A stretch of 64,000 nt of DNA from Gammaproteobacteria bacterium (GCA_947480335.1 CANKCB010000004.1:62001-126000), one strand, 5' to 3'; shown: positions 8,343-17,296, numbered from the stretch's first letter. Notes: generated by a model not told the origin, from the sequence alone. Made by a program: numbers and translations.

Positions 8343-10493
8343 CTAGAAACTCCCGCTCGTCAAAAATGATAATCGAACACCTTCATGTCCTGTAGTTATT
8401 TCACGAAATTCAACAACTGAAAGATTTCTGGCGCCTGTAAAACTGCTACGATCCCTCTGTTGCGACAGGTCCGGAATATTCTCTGCAAGCAGACGCATCT
8501 TGATCCCAAACCAGCGAGTGGATTCGATAAACGCATTCAGGGTAATACCTTCATCATAGATATCCAGTTCATTGACCTTGTACAACACACGTCGAGCGCG
8601 CATACCTGTATTCAAACCCCAGGCCACTCTGGCTGCCTCGAAATCCTGACGAAAATCCGCAATAAAGGCATAACGGTTTTCATCCCGAAACTTGATATAA
8701 GGTGTACCACCAAATCCCTTGTTGCCTGATAACATTCGTTGAACGCCGGTTACCGGATCCTCGACGCTGGAATCCTGCCAGCGATATTTCAAATCGAGTC
8801 TGGCTCCGGCCAGACCTGTCCACTCAAGCGGTATTGTGCTTTCCAACTCCAGCCCCCAGCGCTTGCCGTTACCAATATTGCCAGGTGCTTCAAACGTTGC
8901 CGACAACGGCAATAAGTCCAGCACATCACTAATCCAGTGATGAAACAGGGTCACCTTGACCACACTGAGCTCACCAAAACGCAACTCCTCACCTAACTCT
9001 GCTATCCAGGTTGTATCTGGCCGCAGGTTTGGATTGCCCAATGCCAGATCATCATCGATGTACACCGTTGAGCTGACAAAATCATCAAAATCCAGTTGTG
9101 CCACTTCACGTGCCAACCGTACACGGGTCTGACGTCCCTGCGAGGGAGTATAGGTAAGCACCATATGCGGCTTGATGAAAAAGAAGTCACGTTTCAGGTC
9201 GGTATCACCAGTCTGGGAAATTCTGGATTTTTCTGCACCTACTCCATAGTCCAGCTCAAACTGTCCGAATGACCAGGTATCCTTAAGCAGAAAGTCGCCA
9301 CGGAGCTCTTCAACCCGGGTATTGGCTCCGGGAACGTCAACAGCGACGGACCCGAGTCCCTTGTCGACGCGTTGATCCAGCGTGCCATCCAGTACGTTCT
9401 GGGCCGTTTCAGCGTTCAGCTGCCATTCATGATCAGTCATGCCGGTCCATCCAAACTCAAGCCGGCCAATACTCTCGGAACCTATCGTCTTTGAATCGGC
9501 AATACGATACTGCGTCTGGTTACCGGTGGTGGCAATACTCCGCTGTGTATCAATCTCATCGTATTCATCCCGGTTGTAGATAAGAATGGCCTTGCCCGTA
9601 AGATCTGTATTCAGTTTACGTTCAGCATTCATGCCCAGCTCGTATTGCAAATCTTTCCTGTCCGCATTGAATAATTCCTGGCGAGGACGGTTAATCGGTG
9701 ATTGCGGCGTACGGATAGACGTGAAAGGCTCATCCTCCGTCATACGGTCGATATTGGTATTTAATTGCACCAGAGTCTGACCCAGCCAACCCGAAGCATT
9801 CAGATTGCCGCCCAGCTTGTAGCCGGTCTCGATCGATTGTTCATCTCGTTTTTCAATGAGCAAGCTATTGCCATTAAACTTGTCACCCGTCCCGCCTTCG
9901 CCGGTCGAGCTTTTTTCGACACTGAGGCCGGTATTAAAATCGATAGCTTGCCACTGGTCAGACAGGGACACATTGCCGCGAACCGTTACCTTATCGACAT
10001 CCAGATTTTTTCTGACACCGGTTTCCCAGCGTATGGTCGCAGGTATTTCTTCCCGCAAGACCACGTTTGCCACAATGGTCTGTCCACGCAGATCAACCCC
10101 ACGCATCTGCCCCTGAACCAGCTCGATATGATCGACCTGACGTGCCGGAATGCGACCGAGTATGGCAGAAGGAGAATCTTCCTTGGCACTGGGTCTGCCT
10201 CCATTGATCAGGACATTTCCAGCTGCCGCACTGAACCCACGTTCCTCACTGCCATCATCCAGCTGAAAACCTGGCAATTGTTTCACCATGTCGAGGGCGG
10301 TCTCAGGATTATATTTACTGAAGAATGAGGAGGGATAGTTAACTGTTTGCTGTTGTGCAAGCGAGTCAGTCGTTACCGGATTTATCTGCTGGGCAGAGAC
10401 AGGGAATGTTAACAGGCTAAGCTGTAATAACAGGCTCGACAGAATGAGTCGTGAATATGCTGTCGTGTTAATTGGAAGTCTGTAAATTTTCAT
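8343..10493 (-). CDS. TonB-dependent outer-membrane receptor, family A (first gene of array)
   Basis: A complete 716-residue receptor and the promoter-proximal gene of the five-gene array. A hydrophobic N-terminal signal segment is followed by NTALDMVKQLPGFQLDDG, GNVLINGGRPSAKEDSPS and RIPARQVDHIELVQG in the plug, and by DDLALGNPNLRPDTTW and FHHWISDVLDLLPLSATFE in the barrel. It ends in Gly-Ser-Phe. The ATG at 10493 has no strong Shine-Dalgarno sequence, unlike the internal genes. The 228 bp upstream (10494-10721) must hold the operon promoter, but I could not pick out a convincing -35/-10 pair. No sigma/anti-sigma pair or TonB-ExbBD gene is nearby. Substrate unknown. Confidence 0.93.
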   Translation of the reverse strand: MKIYRLPINTTAYSRLILSSLLLQLSLLTFPVSAQQINPVTTDSLAQQQTVNYPSSFFSKYNPETALDMVKQLPGFQLDDGSEERGFSAAAGNVLINGGRPSAKEDSPSAILGRIPARQVDHIELVQGQMRGVDLRGQTIVANVVLREEIPATIRWETGVRKNLDVDKVTVRGNVSLSDQWQAIDFNTGLSVEKSSTGEGGTGDKFNGNSLLIEKRDEQSIETGYKLGGNLNASGWLGQTLVQLNTNIDRMTEDEPFTSIRTPQSPINRPRQELFNADRKDLQYELGMNAERKLNTDLTGKAILIYNRDEYDEIDTQRSIATTGNQTQYRIADSKTIGSESIGRLEFGWTGMTDHEWQLNAETAQNVLDGTLDQRVDKGLGSVAVDVPGANTRVEELRGDFLLKDTWSFGQFELDYGVGAEKSRISQTGDTDLKRDFFFIKPHMVLTYTPSQGRQTRVRLAREVAQLDFDDFVSSTVYIDDDLALGNPNLRPDTTWIAELGEELRFGELSVVKVTLFHHWISDVLDLLPLSATFEAPGNIGNGKRWGLELESTIPLEWTGLAGARLDLKYRWQDSSVEDPVTGVQRMLSGNKGFGGTPYIKFRDENRYAFIADFRQDFEAARVAWGLNTGMRARRVLYKVNELDIYDEGITLNAFIESTRWFGIKMRLLAENIPDLSQQRDRSSFTGARNLSVVEFREITTGHEGVRLSFLTSGSF

Positions 10494-10721
10494 CTATTGC
10501 TTATCTGGTAATTCCGTATCTGTAAAATGTTGTTTTATCAGGCATTACCTGCCAAATGATCCGCCCAGTGTAACATTCCGGCTTAGATACGGGCTAGAAA
10601 ATCCCCGAGTTTTCCTTAATTTGCCGAAGCTTTACTAATCAGCTGTAGTCAGGCTGTCAACCCTCAACAGTGCGTAAAGGGTATAGCAGTCTGGATAGAC
10701 TATCTGGGGGAAACTGATTAA

Positions 10722-12509
10722 CTAACTGCCAGAAACACCATGACGTAAACTGCGGATAAAATTGACGAGCTGCCAGCGTTGATCTTCATTTAACTCCTGA
10801 TCCCGACCAGGCATTGAAAGTTCCGGTATACCCCGGGTAATCCACCAGTAAATCTCCCCGTCAGTATGAACATCCAGATGCGGCGACCCCAAATCCGGAA
10901 TACGCCCACGATGGCTAATCGCCCAGGGACCATCACCCTTACCGGAGGACCCATGGCAATCCGCGCAGGTTTGCAAGTACGCTTGTTGCCCCTGGGCAAC
11001 GACAGCACTGGTAAAAGGCTGTGGATTCGTCTGATAGGTCGTGGGGTAAGTTGTAACCAGTGCGACAGAAAGCAGCAAATACAATCCGAACAGTATTCCG
11101 GCCGGACCGGCGAGTATCAGCCATGCTGGCACCTGCTCGCGTCTGGCCTGCCAGACCAGCCAACCGTAAATCACAACCAGCAAAACACCAATACCAAAGC
11201 TGATCCTGTTTGCCGGGTTATACAAAATCGAATGCATACTCAGATAGGTACTAATATCATCCGCGAGAGGTTGTTCCTGAATGATAAGTCCGGTAGTGGC
11301 CAGTATGGTTCCGGTCGCACCCATTACTGTGAGTTCCATTTGCCAGAGACCGGGTACCGGGAACGTGATATCCCCCTGATAACTGTCTGCACTTACCCTG
11401 AGAGCTTCCTGTTGATCCAGATCTAATTCAGCCTCTGGCAAGGACAAATGCAGATATACCTGAGTTGCATCACCGGGCGCCAGTGGTGCTGGCAAAAATA
11501 TTTCCATGCGCACACTGTCAAGTTTCCCTGCTACCGGTTGCATTTCCAGCCGTACAGGCTGATTTCCGACAGACAGACTCAGTGTTTGTGGGTTCAGAAA
11601 CGGGGGGGTGTCCGGAGGGGGAGAACCTAGTAACGCGGCGGCAGCCACAAGCACACCAGTTATCAGTATGGCCTCGAGCTTGATCATGCGCCCATACTTA
11701 ATCAGGACAGATTGGGCATGCATCTGGGCAACAGTATCTGTGATGTTATTCAACATGCGTCCGGTTCGCAGCAGATGAACTGACAAGACCAGTATTAATA
11801 ACATCATCAAGCCCATCTTGAATAACAAGGCCTTACCATAAAATGTGCCGTGCAATGCGGCATTACTATTAATATGAACCATTGCAAGTATGGTCCCGGT
11901 CAACACTACCACTATAAATGCCAGCAATATCAGACTATAAAGACGCTGGTCAAGTTTTCTGATGACGTCACCTAAAACCGTGCTGTCATCAATGACGAAC
12001 TGCCAGGGAAGCATGGCAAAATAACCTGTACCACCTGCCCAGATCACTACTGCCAGCAAGTGCACGAGATGACTCAGATAAGGCAATATTCCTTCTGATG
12101 CCGAATGACTGCCTGCCGCCTGAGTCATCAATATGACGATTGCACATACTGCAAGCCATGACCGAGGACTATGACCAGACAGACGGGAGAAGTTTTGAAA
12201 AAGATATAAAACGACCGGTACCAGCATCAGGTTCAGTAACCTCAACACAGAAACCGTGTCGCCAGGAAAATAGTCGAGATCAACTACTTCTACAGTTCGG
12301 TAATGGAACAGCAATTTTATTATTAAGGTGCACAGATACAACCCGCCGGCAACCAGCATGACCCGCGATATACGACGATGTACCTTCAGCCCTGCGTCCG
12401 ATTCAATACCAGCAGAACTGGGCAACCAGAGTAATGCGTAAAAGAAAGGGCCGCCCAACAGCAACAACAGGCTCAGTAAGTTGATAATATCCAGCAAGGA
12501 TGTGAACAT
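10722..12509 (-). CDS. CopD-domain membrane protein fused to a C-terminal cytochrome c domain
   Basis: The 595-residue product from ATG 12509 (an upstream TTG at 12587 would run into the preceding gene) starts with a multi-pass membrane region resembling the CopD copper-resistance domain, including HLVHLLAVVIWAGGTGYFA. A mostly soluble stretch follows, then two or more further membrane helices and a C-terminal cytochrome c domain with the heme motif CADCH and a downstream PELSMPGRD that could provide the axial Met. The heme domain should face the periplasm. It lies 16 bp after a small exported-protein gene, probably in one operon. CopD domains are linked to copper movement across the inner membrane. 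A fusion with cytochrome c suggests copper- or electron-transfer work, perhaps with the nearby cupredoxin. The precise role is inference. Confidence 0.78.
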   Translation of the reverse strand: MFTSLLDIINLLSLLLLLGGPFFYALLWLPSSAGIESDAGLKVHRRISRVMLVAGGLYLCTLIIKLLFHYRTVEVVDLDYFPGDTVSVLRLLNLMLVPVVLYLFQNFSRLSGHSPRSWLAVCAIVILMTQAAGSHSASEGILPYLSHLVHLLAVVIWAGGTGYFAMLPWQFVIDDSTVLGDVIRKLDQRLYSLILLAFIVVVLTGTILAMVHINSNAALHGTFYGKALLFKMGLMMLLILVLSVHLLRTGRMLNNITDTVAQMHAQSVLIKYGRMIKLEAILITGVLVAAAALLGSPPPDTPPFLNPQTLSLSVGNQPVRLEMQPVAGKLDSVRMEIFLPAPLAPGDATQVYLHLSLPEAELDLDQQEALRVSADSYQGDITFPVPGLWQMELTVMGATGTILATTGLIIQEQPLADDISTYLSMHSILYNPANRISFGIGVLLVVIYGWLVWQARREQVPAWLILAGPAGILFGLYLLLSVALVTTYPTTYQTNPQPFTSAVVAQGQQAYLQTCADCHGSSGKGDGPWAISHRGRIPDLGSPHLDVHTDGEIYWWITRGIPELSMPGRDQELNEDQRWQLVNFIRSLRHGVSGS

Positions 12510-12525
12510 TGGATAGAGTCCAGAC

Positions 12526-12783
12526 TTATCCAGTTGACCTGCGACGACGGGCGGATAATTGCCAATACACGGCGCCGGCTGCCCCAAGCACTACCAGCAC
12601 GCCGCCAACCATGCTCATGAGTGGAAGTTCTGCAGAACGACGGCCATAATCGTTAACACCTGTTTGGGTTGCATTCTGGCCATCGGTATACGGAATGGCA
12701 TAATTGCCATCAATCGCCCATGACGATCCCATGACCAGCGATCCCGCAATCAGTATCAGTATCCGCAGAAAGTATGTCTTCAT
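12526..12783 (-). CDS. small exported protein with C-terminal membrane anchor and poly-Arg tail
   Basis: An 85-residue protein of unknown function. ATG 12783 is preferred to the longer reading because AAGGA sits just upstream and the signal peptide (core FLRILILIAGSLVMGSSWA) then starts cleanly. After a short polar region there is one C-terminal helix (VGGVLVVLGAAGAVYW) followed by a basic tail with four consecutive Arg. That arrangement resembles C-terminal sorting tails of the PEP-CTERM / GlyGly-CTERM kind, but no recognised motif is visible. It is immediately upstream of the CopD-cytochrome c gene and shares its direction, so the two are probably cotranscribed and may act together at the inner membrane. 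Confidence 0.65.
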   Translation of the reverse strand: MKTYFLRILILIAGSLVMGSSWAIDGNYAIPYTDGQNATQTGVNDYGRRSAELPLMSMVGGVLVVLGAAGAVYWQLSARRRRSTG

Positions 12784-12920
12784 GAATCCTTGTATCTTAC
12801 TGTAAATCACCTTGTCAAGACTGCAGGTAGCAAGACGAAAAGGGTGATGATAGACTGGTTTTATTAATTGATAACCTGAACTCAGGTAAATCCAAGGTCT
12901 GGCAGTGCCAGGGGGGCAAA

Positions 12921-13346
12921 GTGAAAAGATCCGGAATCCGCATACTCACTGTAACGATAATATCCATATTGCTGTTGAGTCAGTTCCATATGGTCAGATC
13001 TTCAGACGGCGCTCCAATCATGGATCTGGGTATTTTTACCTGGTTGCAGTATCAGAAAAAACAGTTTTTCACTGACATTGTAGAAATTGCCATCAAGGAT
13101 AAAACCGTAAATGCACCTGACGTAACGGCCAGCATTTTTCAGCCTATCCTGTTTGAAAACCAGGACAAGACCAATCATCGAATCGTATTTCTACCCGGTC
13201 TTGGCAATGCGATGGATTTTGAAGTGCTGTCACCCGTAATTCAGCCGGGAGAAAGATGGGGACTGGAAATACATATTTTCGGTGTCATGACGTATCAATG
13301 CACACTACATCCCGAGGAACACGGCACCATTACGGTGAAGCTGTAG
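12921..13346 (+). CDS. exported cupredoxin-like protein
   Basis: A 141-residue protein starting at GTG 12921, supported by a GGGGGG ribosome-binding stretch four bases upstream. After a signal peptide (core VTIISILLLSQF) the C-terminal half has a cupredoxin pattern: an NH-R segment that could give the first His ligand, and near the end QCTLHPEEHGTITV, which matches the C-x2-H copper loop of amicyanin/pseudoazurin-type proteins. The position normally held by the axial Met is Glu. It is transcribed divergently from the small exported-protein/CopD genes and converges with the VWA gene 6 bp downstream. A periplasmic electron carrier or copper-binding role is likely by family; the partner is unknown. 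Confidence 0.72.
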   Translation: MKRSGIRILTVTIISILLLSQFHMVRSSDGAPIMDLGIFTWLQYQKKQFFTDIVEIAIKDKTVNAPDVTASIFQPILFENQDKTNHRIVFLPGLGNAMDFEVLSPVIQPGERWGLEIHIFGVMTYQCTLHPEEHGTITVKL

Positions 13347-13352
13347 GTCGCT

Positions 13353-14354
13353 TCAGGCAAGAAATTTCTGTACCGGCTTCAAACCGGATCCCAATACCAG
13401 TAATGCCAGCAAGGACAAGGTTCCGATCAGCATAAAAACCTGACTGATATCACTGCGATGTTTATCCGCCTGGATGCTGGCCTTCGGATCCGCTTGTGCA
13501 AGCCCTTCCCGGAGTAAGCGGATCAGACTGTCCTTGTCACCTTCCGAAAAAAACTGGCCATTGGTCTCACTGGCAATATGTTTAAGAATATCATCACGCA
13601 AGGGTATGTTTACTACCTTGCCATCCATCTCGATAAATTCATTGGTACATTGATCCCGATCCATATTCATAATTGGTGTTTCGCCGGGATTGCCAACTCC
13701 CACCGTCAATACCTTGATTCCGGCATCATGAAGCAACTGCAATGGCTCACCCAGTCCACGCGTATAATCACCACCGATATGCCCATCACTGAGCAGAATC
13801 AGATTAGTCACATTTCCATATATCTGCGGTAGCCTGGTTTTTTTCCTGGCGATGACTCCAAGCGCATTGGCCAGTTCGGTGCGTGTGGCCTGGAAGGTCA
13901 GGCCAATATGCACACCTTCGTTGATAACTTCATTCAGGTAAGAACGATCACGGGTCAGATGGGTAATCGGAAAAGCAAACCGGTCAAAGGCGAAAATACC
14001 AAAACGTGCTTCAGGTACAGCAATCAGCACGTCACGCATGATGTCTTTTGCCCGATCGAGAAATGTCATATCGCCACAGGTATGCCTGGCTTCCATACTT
14101 CTGGACACATCGACCAGAAACAATACATCACTGCTTTTACCAGACTCAATATAAGGTCTGGCTGCAACCATGACCATGGAACCAAAAAACAACCCGGTCA
14201 GCACATATCTGGCGCGGTAATAGTGTTTATGCGGCGGCTTACCCTTATAGATCGCGGCCATCATGGCCGTTCTTTGCTCGCCACGTTTCATAATCCAGAA
14301 CAACACTGGCAGTACACAAAGGAGTATCAGTGCGCTGGAAAATTCAAAGTACAT
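13353..14354 (-). CDS. VWA-domain membrane protein, MxaL/BatA-like
   Basis: A 333-residue protein with two N-terminal membrane segments, a von Willebrand factor A domain with an intact MIDAS start (LFLVDVSRSMEA), a later LLSDGHIGG metal-site segment, and a C-terminal membrane helix. VWA proteins of this type take part in metal insertion and assembly of periplasmic enzymes (MxaC/MxaL for methanol dehydrogenase) or in the Bat membrane complex. It is the last of three genes read right to left (15452-17170, 14367-15431, 13353-14354) with 12-20 bp gaps, so an operon is likely. No MoxR ATPase or DUF58 gene accompanies this copy; both occur in the related cluster at 56478-62408 and might serve both. 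Confidence 0.8.
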   Translation of the reverse strand: MYFEFSSALILLCVLPVLFWIMKRGEQRTAMMAAIYKGKPPHKHYYRARYVLTGLFFGSMVMVAARPYIESGKSSDVLFLVDVSRSMEARHTCGDMTFLDRAKDIMRDVLIAVPEARFGIFAFDRFAFPITHLTRDRSYLNEVINEGVHIGLTFQATRTELANALGVIARKKTRLPQIYGNVTNLILLSDGHIGGDYTRGLGEPLQLLHDAGIKVLTVGVGNPGETPIMNMDRDQCTNEFIEMDGKVVNIPLRDDILKHIASETNGQFFSEGDKDSLIRLLREGLAQADPKASIQADKHRSDISQVFMLIGTLSLLALLVLGSGLKPVQKFLA

Positions 14355-14366
14355 GTTTCAGCAACC

Positions 14367-15431
14367 TTACCGATCGGAAATCAGTGACTGGTGTAATCTG
14401 GTCTCGGATAGACCAACGACTAATGCTGCGAGTAAAACCAGTACGATTGCAATTATCCAGCGCAAATCGGTAACAAATTCCTGTTCTGCACCCATCAAAC
14501 GGGGGGACTCTTCCAGCTCGGAAACCAGACGATATACTTCCTGCATCTCCTCATCAGAATCTACACGAAATATACGAAAGCCAGGGTCATTAGCAAATTC
14601 ACGTGTCAGTTTTTCTGCAATAACTTCAGAAATACCTACGCCAATGGTGTAGAGACGGATTCCACTATCGCGCAAACTGTGTATAGCCAGACCCATTTTT
14701 TCCATTTCATCTTCAGCATCGGAAATCAATACGACTGCTCCACCACGAACATTTTTCTGTTTGGCAAACACCTCACGTGTCAAACGAATGGCCGCATCAA
14801 TATTTGTCAGGGATGAAAATCGTTGTAATTGAGACCGCTCATTCCTGCCGATATTATCGTCCAGCACTTCAATAAAACGGTTGCCGGTTTCAACCGTCGG
14901 CCAGCGCGCCAGAAAGGGCTCAGTGCTGAACAATATCAAACCGATGCGTGCGCCTTCAAATCGGTCAACAAAACTATAGAAGGTCTGGCGCGCGGATTCG
15001 TATCGGGACGGTACATCGGGTCCCGTAGTCCCCGCTTGCTGGTTGGTCGCAAAGTTGGCAAAGCGTGCTTCCTTGTCCAGCGTCTTTAGCGGCTGTCCCA
15101 TGGAGCGGGATACGTCTATAGCCACGATCATGTTTTTCTGCAACATCTGATCTCCGCTGGCAAACACCGGCATGGCGGTATGCAGAACCGGGGCTGCCCA
15201 TAAAAACCCCAGCAGTATTACAATTATGGACCACAACACCAGACGTATGCCGTACCAGTATTTCCCGCGCACACAGTCTTTTGAACGCAGAAATTCCAGC
15301 CCCGTCATTGCCACCGTAGTACTGTTACTCCGGTTGTTCAGCTCCCACAGTAACAACAGAAAAAACGGTACTGTCACCAGAAACAGTAGCGGCGAGATAA
15401 AACTGAATAATTCTGTCGTAGTTTCAGTCAT
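14367..15431 (-). CDS. VWA-domain membrane protein, MxaC/BatB-like
   Basis: A 354-residue protein: N-terminal membrane segments, a VWA domain with the MIDAS motif IVAIDVSRSMGQ and a VVLISDAEDE segment, and a C-terminal membrane helix before a short tail. It is the middle gene of the three-gene cluster, 12 bp upstream of the second VWA gene and 20 bp downstream of the large fused gene. By family it sits in the inner membrane with the VWA domain in the periplasm and binds a divalent cation. The pairing of two VWA proteins mirrors MxaC/MxaL in methanol dehydrogenase maturation and BatA/BatB in Bat complexes. Assignment to one or the other is not certain. Confidence 0.8.
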   Translation of the reverse strand: MTETTTELFSFISPLLFLVTVPFFLLLLWELNNRSNSTTVAMTGLEFLRSKDCVRGKYWYGIRLVLWSIIVILLGFLWAAPVLHTAMPVFASGDQMLQKNMIVAIDVSRSMGQPLKTLDKEARFANFATNQQAGTTGPDVPSRYESARQTFYSFVDRFEGARIGLILFSTEPFLARWPTVETGNRFIEVLDDNIGRNERSQLQRFSSLTNIDAAIRLTREVFAKQKNVRGGAVVLISDAEDEMEKMGLAIHSLRDSGIRLYTIGVGISEVIAEKLTREFANDPGFRIFRVDSDEEMQEVYRLVSELEESPRLMGAEQEFVTDLRWIIAIVLVLLAALVVGLSETRLHQSLISDR

Positions 15432-15451
15432 GGCAGAAAGCGATGGTACTG

Positions 15452-17170
15452 TTAAAAACCTTCCAGTATGAAATAGTCCTTGTTGTTCTTGGCATCTTTC
15501 GCATCAGTAAACTTGTCGGGCACCTCGGTCTGAAGCAATGCCTCAAGATCCATTATGGCCTGCCGCTGCAATTGTCCCGCGTTGGCCGGATCATCACCGC
15601 CTTGCACAATTTCCTGTATTGAATCGGCATAGGCATTTCTTCTTTTCTGTACCAGCTCCAGATTTCTGCGTATAGATTCGTCTTCCGGACTGATACGGGT
15701 AGCCGCCTTGAACGAGGCTTCGCTGATTGTGAGATACCGAACGCTGTCGCGCAGGATTGCGACCAGCAAGAACGGGTCTTCCATATTTAATGAATGTAAC
15801 AGCGCATCCAGAAATACCTTTTGCTCCTGGAACATGACAGCGAGCATCGCTTCCTGTTTTTCATTATTTAGTTCGGCAAATTCAGGACGTGTCGCCACGA
15901 TACCGAAATTATACAGTGCAGCAGCCTTGATACGCGGATCGTTGATACGTTCCGGCAGTTTTGAAAAATATTCATATATGTTTTCTATCGGGCCATTATT
16001 CTGTAACAGACTGATTGCACGGTTATACTCTGCCACATCTTTAGACAACCAATACTGTGGTAAGGCAGTCAGCACCAGAACCAGCATTCCACACAACAGT
16101 ATGATAGAGCTGGTAGTTACCACACCAAATTGACTGGCCACACGTTGATAAAATGTCGGATTCTGTTCCCTGAGCAACCTTTCTTCCTCCGTCAGCCTGG
16201 CAAACATATCATCCAGTATGCGACTGACGTGTGATACCGTTTCATTATCAGGTACTTCCGGCAGATAGTTTTGGTACAGTAGTTCACGAGCCTGATGACA
16301 GATATCCTTCCATTGTGCCGTATCCGGATCCTGGCCAGACCAGAACAGCACAGGACTCAGATGCAACCTGAATCGGAGCAACCCGGTAAAAATTCGTTCA
16401 CATTGATCCATGTACGCCCTGTTCGACAGGGAGTGACGATCCAGTTGACGATATTGATGCCAAAGCCGCTCTGGCTCAGGCAAACTCTCGGCCTTACGCA
16501 CCCGTCCGAAATACCATAACAAACCTGCCGCAATCAATAACAACACTAACCCCGTTGTTGACATCAACAACTGTCGTGCAATTCGTGGGTCATGTATCCT
16601 GCCCTTGTAATCCTGCAACGGAATGGCAGAAACATTCGCCGGATAGAATTCACCAATATGGATTATTGGTGCCTTGATATTGTATGACTGGATATCACGG
16701 GTAGTACTACCATTGACGGTATAATAGGCTGTCGGCGGTGCCAGCTGATAACTGCGAGTGGGTTCAACATCCACTGCCTGAACCTGTATTTCCAGTCTGT
16801 ACTCATTTATTCCATCGCCGAGCTGACGTTGTATTTCAGTAACCTGCCGTCTGTTAAACGGGAAAAATCCAATACCATTTTTGAATGCCTCAACATCAGG
16901 CGTCACAGCAGCTACACGCCAGTACAAGCTGATTCGGTAGGTGGCCAGTTCACCAATCAGGTAGCTGTTTTTATCAAATTCTGCGCTACCGGCAATATTC
17001 ACGTCGGAAGCCAGAACGGCAGGTGCGGGCTGGTCAAAGCGAAAAAAGCGATGCGGCCAACCTGAAATCGATGCCAGTATCAGCATGCTCGCAGCCACAA
17101 CAAGTAGCAGGGTTGAAATAATCGAACCGAGGATAATACGGTTGTTGATTAACCGTTTGAACTGGCCCAC
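15452..17170 (-). CDS. membrane protein resembling an MxaA-MxaK fusion
   Basis: A 572-residue protein read from GTG 17170; AGGAGG five bases upstream supports this start. An N-terminal membrane segment is followed by a periplasmic beta-rich region (about residues 45-200) like MxaA/BatD proteins. Next come a membrane helix (TTGLVLLLIAAGLLWYFG), a cytoplasmic stretch with repeated aromatic and Arg residues as in the C-terminal part of MxaA, another membrane helix (VVTTSSIILLCGMLVLVLTAL) and a helical TPR-like tail like MxaK. In the related cluster at the right of the window these two parts are separate genes (59508-60512 and 57451-58431). It heads the operon with the two VWA genes. Function is inferred from architecture only. 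Confidence 0.62.
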   Translation of the reverse strand: MGQFKRLINNRIILGSIISTLLLVVAASMLILASISGWPHRFFRFDQPAPAVLASDVNIAGSAEFDKNSYLIGELATYRISLYWRVAAVTPDVEAFKNGIGFFPFNRRQVTEIQRQLGDGINEYRLEIQVQAVDVEPTRSYQLAPPTAYYTVNGSTTRDIQSYNIKAPIIHIGEFYPANVSAIPLQDYKGRIHDPRIARQLLMSTTGLVLLLIAAGLLWYFGRVRKAESLPEPERLWHQYRQLDRHSLSNRAYMDQCERIFTGLLRFRLHLSPVLFWSGQDPDTAQWKDICHQARELLYQNYLPEVPDNETVSHVSRILDDMFARLTEEERLLREQNPTFYQRVASQFGVVTTSSIILLCGMLVLVLTALPQYWLSKDVAEYNRAISLLQNNGPIENIYEYFSKLPERINDPRIKAAALYNFGIVATRPEFAELNNEKQEAMLAVMFQEQKVFLDALLHSLNMEDPFLLVAILRDSVRYLTISEASFKAATRISPEDESIRRNLELVQKRRNAYADSIQEIVQGGDDPANAGQLQRQAIMDLEALLQTEVPDKFTDAKDAKNNKDYFILEGF

Positions 17171-17296
17171 ACCATCCTCCTGCGTTGACTGGTTATTATG
17201 TGCATTCGTTTTATTGTCAGGCTATATTTGCAAGCCACAATCTGTGTGCGTTACACGGTGGACTCAAGCCTGGAAACATCGGCTTTCTGAATAAAA

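Noticed and set aside
9765-10328. 187-codon plus-strand frame opposite the first receptor gene
   Set aside because: Antisense to the strongly supported plug-domain region of 8343-10493; a side effect of that gene's codon use.
1-10493. Assembly duplication creating the receptor array
   Set aside because: The five genes differ at many positions throughout, including the barrel segments, so they are not copies of one read or contig.
10685-10715. GATAG-A-CTATC palindrome as terminator of the CopD gene
   Set aside because: The stem is only 5 bp and there is no T-run on the minus strand; too weak to call.
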